This document shows, in pieces, positions 35,159 to 42,782 of a DNA stretch of 64,000 bases. Numbering within the stretch: the stretch's first letter is position 1; every line of letters begins with the position of its first letter. The DNA is from Nocardia asteroides (GTDB lineage: Bacteria > Actinomycetota > Actinomycetes > Mycobacteriales > Mycobacteriaceae). The stretch covers positions 2,852,001 through 2,916,000 of the forward strand of contig CP082844.1 in NCBI GenBank assembly GCA_019930625.1, written 5' to 3'. A program made the translations under genes and the position numbers. Under the pieces are notes generated by a model. It had not been told where the DNA came from and ran no database searches. It was given only the letters and a program-made list of their open reading frames with translations.

Positions 35159-36121
35159 ATGCGTATGACAGCAAAGGCCGGACAGCCCGGTGACGCCGCG
35201 GTGGTGTCGTGCTTCCGTACGGCCGTGGTGCCCGCGGCCGGGCTCGGAACACGGTTTCTGCCCGCGACCAAGACGGTGCCCAAGGAACTTCTCCCGGTGG
35301 TGGACACCCCCGGCATCGAGCTGGTCGCCGCCGAGGCGGCCGGATCAGGCGCCGAGCGGCTGGTGATCGTCACGTCCCCCGGCAAGGACGGCGTGGTCGC
35401 CCACTTCGTCGAGGACCTGGTGCTGGAGAGCACGCTGGCCGAGCGCGGCAAGTTCAAGCTGCTCGAGAAGGTCCGCAAGGCGCCGGGGCTGCTCGACGTC
35501 ACCTCAGTGGTGCAGGAGGAGCCGCTCGGGCTCGGGCACGCCGTGGCCCAGGCCGAACAGGCCCTCGACGACGACGAGGACGCCATCGCGGTCCTGCTGC
35601 CCGACGACCTCGTGCTGCCCCGCGGCGTGCTCGACGTGATGAGCCGGGTGCGCCGTAAGCGCGGCGGCACGGTGCTGTGCGCCATCGACGTGCCCAAGGA
35701 CGAGGTCAGCGCGTACGGCGTGTTCGACGTGGCGCCGGTGCCGGACGCGGTCAACCCGAACGTCCTGCGTGTCAAGGGGATGGTGGAGAAACCCGCCCTC
35801 GCCGACGCGCCGTCGACCTTCGCTGCCGCGGGCCGATACCTGCTGGACCGCGCGATCTTCGACGCGTTGCGCCGCATCGAGCCCGGCGCGGGTGGCGAAC
35901 TGCAACTTACCGACGCCATCGCCCTGCTGATCGCCGAGGGACACCCGGTTCATGTCGTGGTGCACCGTGGGTCGCGCCACGATTTGGGCAACCCGGGCGG
36001 TTATCTTCGTGCTGCGGTCGATTTCGCACTGGAACGAGAGGAATACGGCCCCGCCCTGCGGGAGTGGCTGCAGTACCGCCTCGGTCCGGACTGGGATCCG
36101 CAGCTGACGACCGACGACTGA
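35159..36121 (+). CDS. galU: UTP-glucose-1-phosphate uridylyltransferase
   Basis: A 320-residue nucleotidyltransferase making UDP-glucose for cell-wall and capsule sugars. It has the signature AVVPAAGLGTRFLPATKTVPKE (about residues 21-42), the substrate segment VTSPGKDGVV, ALLPDDLVLP, GMVEKPALADAPS and GGELQLTDAI. TAGGGT stands immediately before ATG 35159, so the transcript is probably leaderless; ATG 35165 is the alternative start. It diverges from the cyclo-ligase gene and leads into glp. Confidence 0.96.
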   Translation: MRMTAKAGQPGDAAVVSCFRTAVVPAAGLGTRFLPATKTVPKELLPVVDTPGIELVAAEAAGSGAERLVIVTSPGKDGVVAHFVEDLVLESTLAERGKFKLLEKVRKAPGLLDVTSVVQEEPLGLGHAVAQAEQALDDDEDAIAVLLPDDLVLPRGVLDVMSRVRRKRGGTVLCAIDVPKDEVSAYGVFDVAPVPDAVNPNVLRVKGMVEKPALADAPSTFAAAGRYLLDRAIFDALRRIEPGAGGELQLTDAIALLIAEGHPVHVVVHRGSRHDLGNPGGYLRAAVDFALEREEYGPALREWLQYRLGPDWDPQLTTDD

Positions 36122-36240
36122 CGGACCCGGCCGGGGGTTTCGCCGAGCGTGGAGCGTCGGGTACGAATGATGGTTCACCGCGGTGCGCGCGAATGCGCTT
36201 GCGCCGCGGCTGGATCGCGCGCGCCCGCGCAGCGAAGTCG

Positions 36241-36283
36241 GTTGAAGTGCGGATCGGTTGAAGTGCGGATCGGTTGAGTGCGG
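36241..36283 (+). repeat. 16-bp tandem repeat upstream of glp
   Basis: GTTGAAGTGCGGATCG is repeated twice exactly, followed by a third shortened copy (GTTGAGTGCGG). It lies in the galU-glp intergenic region, 20 bases before the glp start, next to its ribosome-binding region. Confidence 0.8.
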
Positions 36284-36303
36284 AGAGGATCAGGAAGGGC
36301 TGG

Positions 36304-37560
36304 ATGCGCTCGGTTGAGGATCAGCAGATCAAGGTGACCGCCGCGGCGGTCGCGCCCCGGCCGGTCCGGGTCGCGATTTCCGAGGCACAGGGCCTGCTGT
36401 GCGCCGAGGACGTCGTCACCGAGCGGCCGTTGCCCGGCTTCGACCAGGCCGCCATCGATGGCTACGCCGTGCGCAGCGTCGATGTCGCCTCGGCCGGTGC
36501 GGACATCCGCGACGAAGACGGCGAACTCGTCGACCTCACCCTCCCGGTGGTCGGCGAGGTGGTCGCCGGTTCCCGTCAGCCGATCCGCTTGCAGCCGCGC
36601 CAGACCGTCCGGGTGGATACCGGCGCACCGATGCCGACCCTCGCCGACGCGGTCCTCCCGTTGGATTTCACCGACGGGGGGCGGGCCAGGATAAAGGTGT
36701 ACGAGCCGGTGCGCTCCGGCGATTACGTCCGGCGCGTCGGTGACGACGTCCAGCCGGGCGACGTCGCGGTACGTGCGGGAACCATCATCGGCGCCGCGCA
36801 AGTCGGTCTGCTCGCCGCGGTCGGTCACGACAAGGTGCTGGTGCACCCGCGCCCGCGACTATCGGTGATCTCGGTGGGCGAAGAGCTGATCGATATCGAC
36901 CGCACGCCCGGCCCCGGCCAGGTGTACGACGTGAACTCCTACGCGCTGGCCGCGGCCGCACGCGATGCCGGCGCGGATGTGAACCGCGTCGGCATCGTCG
37001 GTTCCGATCCGCGCCGGTTGCGCGACGTGGTCGAGGGGCAACTGGTGCGCGCCGAGGTGGTCGTCATCGCGGGCGCGGTCGGCGGCTGGGCCTCCGAGCA
37101 GATCCGGGAGGCGCTCGAAGGGCTCGGTGAACTCGAGATCACCCGTGTGGCCATGCATCCGGGCTCGGTGCAGGGCTTCGGCCGCCTCGGCCGCGACGAG
37201 GTACCGACCTTCCTGCTGCCGTCCAATCCGGTGGGCGCGCTGGTGGTGTTCGAGGTGATGGTGCGCCCCTTGATCCGAATCGCGTTGGGGCGCAGGCATC
37301 CCATGCGCCGGATCATCAGCGCGCGGACCATCACGCCGATCAGTTCCATGGCAGGACGCAAGGGATACCTGCGCGCTCAGCTCATGCGGGACGAGGCGAC
37401 CGGTGAATACCTGGTGCAACCGCTCGGCGGCGCGAACTCGTCCTCACACCTGCTCGCCACGCTCGCCGAGGCGAACAGCCTGATCGTGATCGACCCGGAC
37501 GACACCGAGATCCGTACCGGTGACGAGGTCCAAGTCGCCTTTCTGGCGCAGCGTGGCTGA
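36304..37560 (+). CDS. glp: gephyrin-like molybdotransferase Glp (MoeA family)
   Basis: A 418-residue MoeA/gephyrin-family protein: GFDQAAIDGYAVRS (domain I), VRVDTGAPMPTLADAVLPLD, the MogA-like domain RLSVISVGEELIDIDR with QVYDVNSYAL, the active region VAMHPGSVQGFGRLGRDEVP with LPSNPVGALVVFE, and a C-terminal beta domain. In corynebacteria and mycobacteria this paralogue (MoeA1/Glp) is a divisome component that binds FtsZ and the membrane receptor GlpR rather than a canonical Mo enzyme. The glpR homologue is two genes downstream. I chose ATG 36304; GTG 36274 is also in frame. Confidence 0.93.
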   Translation: MRSVEDQQIKVTAAAVAPRPVRVAISEAQGLLCAEDVVTERPLPGFDQAAIDGYAVRSVDVASAGADIRDEDGELVDLTLPVVGEVVAGSRQPIRLQPRQTVRVDTGAPMPTLADAVLPLDFTDGGRARIKVYEPVRSGDYVRRVGDDVQPGDVAVRAGTIIGAAQVGLLAAVGHDKVLVHPRPRLSVISVGEELIDIDRTPGPGQVYDVNSYALAAAARDAGADVNRVGIVGSDPRRLRDVVEGQLVRAEVVVIAGAVGGWASEQIREALEGLGELEITRVAMHPGSVQGFGRLGRDEVPTFLLPSNPVGALVVFEVMVRPLIRIALGRRHPMRRIISARTITPISSMAGRKGYLRAQLMRDEATGEYLVQPLGGANSSSHLLATLAEANSLIVIDPDDTEIRTGDEVQVAFLAQRG

Positions 37561-37563
37561 GAC

Positions 37564-38223
37564 GTGGAAGCCATGAACGTCTTCCGGGCCACACAGCACC
37601 CGGGGTGGCCCGCGCGGTTGGGCCCGGTCCGCGTGGCCGCGGGACAGGTGACCTTGCGTCCGGTGCGGCTGCGTGACGCGGCGGCTTGGAGCCGGATCCG
37701 CTTGCGGGACAGGGCGCATCTCGAGCCATGGGAGCCGACCGGTCGCGGGTCGTGGGAGGCGCGCAACCACGCCTCCAACTGGCCCTCGCTGTGGTCGAGC
37801 CTGAAAGCGGAGGCAAGGCGCGGCGCGATGATCCCGTTGGTCATCGAGGTCGACGGCGTGTTCAGCGGGCAGTTGACCGTCGGCAATATCGTGCGCGGCG
37901 CACTGCGGTCGGCCTGGATCGGTTACTGGGTGGCCAAGGATCTCAGCGGGCAAGGCGTCGCGACGGCCGCGCTGGCGCTCGGCTTGGATCACTGCTTCGG
38001 GCCGGTCGGCCTGCATCGGGTCGAGGCGACCGTGCGACCGGAGAATCTGGCCAGCCAGGCGGTGCTGCGCAATGTCGGTTTCCGGGAAGAGGGCCTGTTG
38101 CGGCGCTACCTCGACGTGGACGGCGACTGGCGGGATCACCTGCTGGTCGGCATGACCGTCGAGGAAGTGGTCGGAACGGTTCTGGACCGGCTGGTGCGAG
38201 AGGGGCGCGTCACCCTGCTGTAG
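37564..38223 (+). CDS. GNAT N-acetyltransferase, RimJ/RimL-like
   Basis: A protein of 216-219 residues in the GNAT fold: GQVTLRPVRLRDAAAWSRIR at the start, FSGQLTVGNIV, SAWIGYWVAKDLSGQGVATA (acetyl-CoA-binding Q/RxxGxG/A variant SGQGVA), and RVEATVRPENLASQAVLRNVGFREEG near the end. This is the RimJ-like gene found between glp and glpR in mycobacteria (Rv0995). It probably acetylates a protein N-terminus; its substrate is unknown. It starts 3 bases after the glp stop (GTG 37564) or at ATG 37573. Confidence 0.9.
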   Translation: MEAMNVFRATQHPGWPARLGPVRVAAGQVTLRPVRLRDAAAWSRIRLRDRAHLEPWEPTGRGSWEARNHASNWPSLWSSLKAEARRGAMIPLVIEVDGVFSGQLTVGNIVRGALRSAWIGYWVAKDLSGQGVATAALALGLDHCFGPVGLHRVEATVRPENLASQAVLRNVGFREEGLLRRYLDVDGDWRDHLLVGMTVEEVVGTVLDRLVREGRVTLL

Positions 38224-38483
38224 AACCGGCCACCGGCCGCGGTGGCATGGTGGAAGTGTGACAGGTGTGGCGGATGTGCACGGCGCGCCTGCCGGAACTT
38301 GGTGCTACCCGGAATTAGCCTACGGACGTCGATGGTGCGTCTTGCGTCATCGGCAGGGAGCCTGCGAGGGGACCGGCGTCCGCGCCGCTGCGTCGGACGG
38401 GGGCCGGCCGAGCGCGGGGCGTCTGACGCACCGTTGGCGGGCCGAGCCGGACAAAACCCAGGCGGGACGGAGGTGCTGACGCG

Positions 38484-39638
38484 ATGCCGAATTCGATCCT
38501 GTGGATCGGACTCGTCGTGCTCTGGGTCTTCGTCCTTTTCCCGATCCTCGCCGACCGCCACCCGAGAATCCGCCGGACCACCGACGCCGCGCTGGCGACC
38601 CGGGTCCTGCACCGCGGCGGAGGCAAACGACGTCTCAGGAAAGGCCCGGCCGCCGGGCACGAAACCGATCCGAACTGGCGGCCCCGCCGCGAACCGAGAA
38701 AGTACGCCCACAGCGATGATGCGGAGGACCGGATGACGACACCGGCCGACGAGCCCGTCACCGAGACCGACGAGGAGAACACGCCCGCGGCCGACGACGC
38801 CGCGGCGTCGGACATCGCTGCCGCGGCGTCCGGCATCGCTGCCGCGGCGTCCGGCATCGCTGCCGCGGCGTCCGGCATCGCTGCCGCCGAAACGGACGAC
38901 ACCGAGGTCGAGGACCTCGCGACCGCCGCACCGGACGAAGACGAGTCGGAAGACGACGACGAAGCCGCCGAAGTCGCTGCGAAGATCGACGCGGAAACCG
39001 ATGATGACGGCGTGCGCGCACACCACCCCGAGCCGGTCGCGGCCAGAATCCCACCCGCGCGCTCCACCGTGCCCGCCCGCGTGGACTTCGACTACGAGGA
39101 CTACGACGACGAGGACTACGACGACTACGACGGCTCGGGGGAACCGGAGTTCGTCCCCTCCCGCCGTGGCCGCGGCGGCTTCGACCCCGAGGCCGACGCC
39201 ATCGCCCGCGCGGCCCGCTACACCTTCCGGCAGCGTGCCGTGCTCGGCCTGCTGCTGACTGCGGTCCTGTCCGGCGCGCTCGCGCTCGTGTTCACCCCCT
39301 TGCTGTGGTGGGTCTGCGGGCTCGCCGCCACCGTGCTGGTGACCTACCTGGCCTACCTGCGCAAGCAGGTGCGGATGGAGGAGGAGATCCGCCGCAGGCG
39401 CGCGGCGCGCCTCAACCGTGGCCAGGCGGACGAAGGCGATCCACGCGCGCGCCGAGCCCGCTCCCCGCACGGCGCCATGGACCGCGACACCGCCCGCACC
39501 CTCCGCCGCCGCTCCACACTGATCGAACTCGACGACGAAGACCCCATGTTCGCCCACCTCGATCCCTTCGACCCCGCCACCGCCCGCGCCCTGCGCACCC
39601 GCACCAGCGGCGACGTCCGCCGCGCCGCCGGCGCGTGA
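38484..39638 (+). CDS. glpR: divisome membrane protein GlpR/SepX-like
   Basis: A 384-residue protein with an N-terminal transmembrane helix (SILWIGLVVLWVFVLFPILA, 3-22), a basic motif RRTTDAALATRVLHRGG, then a long acidic disordered region. That region contains four 7-residue Ala-rich repeats and a Tyr/Asp cluster (FDYEDYDDEDYDDYDG). Two transmembrane helices follow at about 253-296, then a basic C-terminal domain with TARTLRRRSTLIELDDEDPM. This matches Rv0996/GlpR and Streptomyces SepX, which place Glp at the division site. The start has GGAGGTG 8 bases upstream. Confidence 0.88.
   Translation: MPNSILWIGLVVLWVFVLFPILADRHPRIRRTTDAALATRVLHRGGGKRRLRKGPAAGHETDPNWRPRREPRKYAHSDDAEDRMTTPADEPVTETDEENTPAADDAAASDIAAAASGIAAAASGIAAAASGIAAAETDDTEVEDLATAAPDEDESEDDDEAAEVAAKIDAETDDDGVRAHHPEPVAARIPPARSTVPARVDFDYEDYDDEDYDDYDGSGEPEFVPSRRGRGGFDPEADAIARAARYTFRQRAVLGLLLTAVLSGALALVFTPLLWWVCGLAATVLVTYLAYLRKQVRMEEEIRRRRAARLNRGQADEGDPRARRARSPHGAMDRDTARTLRRRSTLIELDDEDPMFAHLDPFDPATARALRTRTSGDVRRAAGA
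38800..38883 (+). repeat. four tandem 21-bp repeats in glpR
   Basis: Four consecutive 21-base units (CCGCGGCGTCSGRCATCGCTG) encode a 7-residue Ala/Ser/Gly/Ile repeat. The last three copies are identical, so expansion was recent. They lie in the disordered cytoplasmic region and keep the frame. Confidence 0.9.
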
Positions 39639-39727
39639 TTCCGACCATTCGACCAGGTCAGGGCACCGATTCGGAGTCTGGCGGCCCGGCCTGATACAGT
39701 GTCACAGCGCGGTTCCCCGAACCGCAC

Positions 39728-39800
39728 GGGGCTATAGCGCAGTTGGTAGCGCGTCTCGTTCGCATCGAGAAGGTCAGGGGTTCGATTCCCCTTAGCTCCA
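39728..39800 (+). tRNA. tRNA-Ala(CGC)
   Basis: A 73-base cloverleaf. The acceptor GGGGCTA/TAGCTCC includes the G3:U70 identity pair of tRNA-Ala. The D arm is GCGC/GCGC, the anticodon stem TCTCG/CGAGA with loop TTCGCAT (anticodon CGC, reads GCG), and the T arm AGGGG/CCCCT with TTCGATT loop. The discriminator is A and CCA is not encoded. Confidence 0.97.
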
Positions 39801-39811
39801 CTCCGTTCGTC

Positions 39812-39847
39812 GCAGGCCCACGCTCCTGGAGAGTGTGGGCCTTCTGC
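39812..39847. terminator. terminator hairpin after tRNA-Ala
   Basis: GCAGGCCCACGCTC and GAGTGTGGGCCTTCTGC pair over about 14 positions with one G-T pair, 12 bases after the tRNA, and could serve both directions. Confidence 0.75.
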
Positions 39848-39965
39848 ATTTCCCTGGGTGTCCGCGGGCCACCCGATGTTCGCGCAGGTGGGGGTTTGTA
39901 GCGGATGCCGGTGTGCGTCGAGGCCGAGGCTCCAGCTCTGGCAGCGGCTTCGAGCGTGACGTTGC

Positions 39966-40499
39966 TCAGGCGATGGCGGTGCGCAGGGCGAACCAGCCGG
40001 TGGTGGGGTCGGCGAAGCCGTGGTACATGAGGCGGGCGCGTTGGTCTACTTCGAAGAGGCGGTAGATCGCGAGCATGGCTCGGGCGGTCGCCTCCTGTTG
40101 GAAGTCGTCGATGCGGCGGTAGCCGATGGGGTGTTCGGGGAGTAGCGCCAGGCGTGTCAGTTCGGCGGGGTCGCTGACGTCCAAGCCCATCGGTGCGGCG
40201 TCGGTGATGTGGTGGTCGTACAGGATGTCGTGCACCTGGTGGGGGTTGGGGCGGGCGGATCGGAACTCCTGGAGTTCGGTGCGCAGGGGGGCGGAGGAAG
40301 CCGACTCGCTCTGCACCAGGTCGATCACCTCGGCGTCGGGGATCGGTGTGCCGGTGTCGTCGGAAAGCGGGGCCTGTTCGAGTAGGTGCAGCATGGTGCC
40401 GCCGGGGATCAAGGGCTCCGGGGCGAGGAACAGGGTGACCGTCGGGCAGACACAACCCTGGCCGAGTAGACAGACGCGCATATGGAACGGGTCGGGCAT
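39966..40499 (-). CDS. hypothetical protein with an N-terminal Cys pair
   Basis: A 177-residue protein starting at ATG 40499, seven bases after GGAGGAG. The open frame upstream to 40649 looks non-coding. The N-terminus MPDPFHMRVCLLGQGCVCPT has three Cys in a CLLGQGCVC arrangement. The rest is acidic and helical (QVHDILYDHHITDAAPMGLD, AIYRLFEVDQRARLMYHGFA). No signal peptide or transmembrane segment is clear. I recognise no family. It converges with the tRNA. Confidence 0.65.
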   Translation of the reverse strand: MPDPFHMRVCLLGQGCVCPTVTLFLAPEPLIPGGTMLHLLEQAPLSDDTGTPIPDAEVIDLVQSESASSAPLRTELQEFRSARPNPHQVHDILYDHHITDAAPMGLDVSDPAELTRLALLPEHPIGYRRIDDFQQEATARAMLAIYRLFEVDQRARLMYHGFADPTTGWFALRTAIA

Positions 40500-40796
40500 G
40501 CGGCCCTCCTCCATGGAAACCGGGCCGGAGATACCGAGCCCGTGCCGGATCGGGACTTCGAATTGTGCCGATCGTGGAGGTGCCGTAGCGCTTCGACGGT
40601 CGACCGTGCCGCGATTACCCAGTCTAGGACCCGGCCACTGCCCGCGCATCGCTATCGGCCGCCGCCCTCCGGGTCCGCCGAGCGTTTCGCAGGTCCCTTT
40701 CGTCCGGCCCGGGTGCGCCGTGCCGTGTGAAGCACCAGGGATCGGATCAGCTTCGCTCCGAAGCTGCTTTCTCGACTCCTGCCAGGGTCGCGAAGC

Positions 40797-41249
40797 TCAG
40801 CGGATCCGGATTTCGACGGTCGGCGCGGACACGTGGAGGTAGTCGGTGGTGACGTCGACCCGCACGCGGCCGGGGCCGGTGGGTAAGGCGGCGAAGATGG
40901 TTGCGGGTGTCTGGTTCCACGCGGTGTTGTCGGTGACCGGGACGGCGACGGTGCCCGCGGCCCCGCTGTCGAGGTTGCGCCAGTGGGCGAACGCCGTGAA
41001 GGAGCACGGCATGCCCATGGGGGTGTAGCTGACGAAGCTGATGCCGAAACGGGCGGCGCCGGGGGTTCCGGTCGGTGAGGACACGCCTGCTCGGCCTTGG
41101 CCGTAGCAGGTGTCGCCGAAGGTGTGTATTACTCCGATGCTCACGAACGCGGGGTCATCCGCGGTGGCAGGGCCCGCGGATGCCGCGAACGCTCCTGTGC
41201 ACAGCGCCGCGACCAGGGCGCTCCGTCCGGTCAGCTGCCTGCCTCGCAC
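40797..41249 (-). CDS. secreted protein, unknown function
   Basis: A 150-residue exported protein. The signal peptide ends near residue 31 (RSALVAALCTGAFAASAGPA then TADD, AxA-type site). The mature part is beta-rich with two Cys (GDTCYGQGRAG and MPCSFTAFAH) likely to form a disulfide, and ends HVSAPTVEIRIR. It resembles small secreted nocardial proteins of unknown role. It is divergent from a TetR gene 156 bases away. Confidence 0.75.
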   Translation of the reverse strand: MRGRQLTGRSALVAALCTGAFAASAGPATADDPAFVSIGVIHTFGDTCYGQGRAGVSSPTGTPGAARFGISFVSYTPMGMPCSFTAFAHWRNLDSGAAGTVAVPVTDNTAWNQTPATIFAALPTGPGRVRVDVTTDYLHVSAPTVEIRIR

Positions 41250-41405
41250 TGGGGATCACGCTCCTTCTCTCGAAATGAGCACGCTCGGACGGCCATTGTG
41301 CCTGTCCGGAACCGTTCTCCACCCGATTTCCGCCGAAGCCACGGATCGTGGGCGGCGGTGTTCGAAGGACACGCGCCCGGAGGGGCGAATGCATAGCATC
41401 GGGAT

Positions 41406-42032
41406 GTGGAGCGAGGATCGTTGCTGAAGGCGCGGGCGGGCGGAAAACTGCACGGCGGCAACCACGGCATCGCGCCGGAAGAGGTGGTGGCCGCCCAGCG
41501 CGCCCGCATGCTCGTTGCGATGATCGAAGCGGCCGCGGACAAGGGTTACGCGGCGGCGACGGTGGCGGACGTCCTGAAACGAGCCGGGGTTTCGCGAATG
41601 ACCTTCTATCAGCATTTCGCGAACAAGGAGGCGTGCTTCCTTGCCGCCTACGACATGGCCGTGGAGATCGTGATGACCCGGATCGGGGACGCGCTCGCGG
41701 CCGACGGCACCTCGCTCGAGCGGATGGATCGCGCCCTCGACGCGTACTTGTCCACTCTGGCGCAGGAGCCGCAGGTGGCGAAGGTGTTCCTGGTGGAGGT
41801 GTATGCGGCGGGACGGCCGGTACTCCAGCGGCGGCTGGCGGCCCAGGCCGCTTTGGTGGACGGATTCGCGGCGGCGTTCGGCACGACCCGGCCGCATCAG
41901 CGGCTGATGGGCGAGGCGGTGATCGGCGCGGTGGTCTCCTTGGCCACCAACCGAGTCGTCGCGGGCGATTTCTCGGCGCTACCGGGACTGCGCGAGCCGC
42001 TGATGTCCGCGCTGATCAAGAACCTGGTGTGA
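41406..42032 (+). CDS. TetR/AcrR family regulator
   Basis: A 208-residue TetR protein with helix-turn-helix MIEAAADKGYAAATVADVLK, RAGVSRMTFYQHFANKEACF. It starts at GTG 41406. The ligand domain is unassigned. Its 3' end overlaps the next TetR gene, which is convergent, by 17 bases. The HTH is close to that of the TetR at 59852-60520 (FY.HFANKE.CF), so the two may be related paralogues. Its target could be the divergent secreted-protein gene. Confidence 0.88.
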   Translation: MERGSLLKARAGGKLHGGNHGIAPEEVVAAQRARMLVAMIEAAADKGYAAATVADVLKRAGVSRMTFYQHFANKEACFLAAYDMAVEIVMTRIGDALAADGTSLERMDRALDAYLSTLAQEPQVAKVFLVEVYAAGRPVLQRRLAAQAALVDGFAAAFGTTRPHQRLMGEAVIGAVVSLATNRVVAGDFSALPGLREPLMSALIKNLV

Positions 42033-42684
42033 GGCCCGACAGCCGTCCGGCGACCGCGGGCAGCCGATCGATCATCGCGACGGTGAAATCGGCGAGCAGG
42101 GCGATCAGTCCGTCACGGTCGACGTCGAGCCCGCCGTCCAGCCAGACCAGGACCAGTTCGGCCGCGCCGCCGGTGATCAGCTGGGATGTGGCGGCGATCG
42201 CGGTGTCCTGCCCTTCGGGCAGCTCGAGTACCAGGCGGGTCTGCTCGATGATGACGTCGGCCACCTGCCGCATGCCCGCGAAACGGCTGCGCATCAGCGC
42301 CTCGTCGCCGTAGGTCTGGGCGAACGCCACTCTCGCCCGCCGCGGATCGTCGGTGAGTTCGACGATGAGGGCGGCGACCCCGGCGCGGATCCGGTCGCCC
42401 GGGGTGCCCGTGGTCTCGGCGATCGCGGCCTTGGCCCGGTCGAGCGCCGCCTGCTGGATCTCGGCCAGCACGCCGGAGGCGAGCGCGTCGAGGTCGGGGA
42501 AGGCTTCGTAGAAGAAGCGCGGGCCGACCTTGGCCTGTTCACACACTCCACGCACGGTCAATGCCGACAGGCCTTGGGTGCCCATGATGTCCAGGGCGGC
42601 GTCGAGCAGCCTCCTGCGCCGGTTCTCCCGGCGCTCGGCCGTGGAGGTTCCGCGGTAGGTGCCGCTGACGGTACGGGTCACCAC
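42016..42684 (-). CDS. TetR/AcrR family regulator of the P450 operon
   Basis: A 222-residue TetR protein with helix-turn-helix LLDAALDIMGTQGLSALTVR, GVCEQAKVGPRFFYEAFPDL. It starts at ATG or GTG near 42684 and is divergent from the P450-ferredoxin genes, with a long perfect inverted repeat in the 98-base gap. That arrangement is typical of a local repressor controlling itself and the P450 operon. Its stop overlaps the convergent TetR gene by 17 bases. Confidence 0.88.
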   Translation of the reverse strand: MVTRTVSGTYRGTSTAERRENRRRRLLDAALDIMGTQGLSALTVRGVCEQAKVGPRFFYEAFPDLDALASGVLAEIQQAALDRAKAAIAETTGTPGDRIRAGVAALIVELTDDPRRARVAFAQTYGDEALMRSRFAGMRQVADVIIEQTRLVLELPEGQDTAIAATSQLITGGAAELVLVWLDGGLDVDRDGLIALLADFTVAMIDRLPAVAGRLSGLTPGS

Positions 42685-42708
42685 GCCAGCTTGACACAGT
42701 CAAAATTG

Positions 42709-42740
42709 GGAAACAAACGTTTACGGAAACGTGTGTTTCC
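42709..42740. promoter_or_regulatory. 32-bp palindromic operator between TetR and P450 genes
   Basis: The outer arms GGAAACA and TGTTTCC and the inner arms CGTTT and AAACG are arranged symmetrically about a centre at 42724/42725, with only the two bases between arms mismatched on each side. The size and symmetry suit a TetR dimer pair. Confidence 0.8.
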
Positions 42741-42782
42741 TATATCGTCGGATCATCGCAGTGTCGCGAAGGGAAGACGGTC

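Noticed and set aside
41250..41405. Partial inverted repeat (CGGAC...GTCCG) between the secreted-protein gene and the TetR gene
   Set aside because: Symmetry is weak and interrupted; not enough to call an operator.
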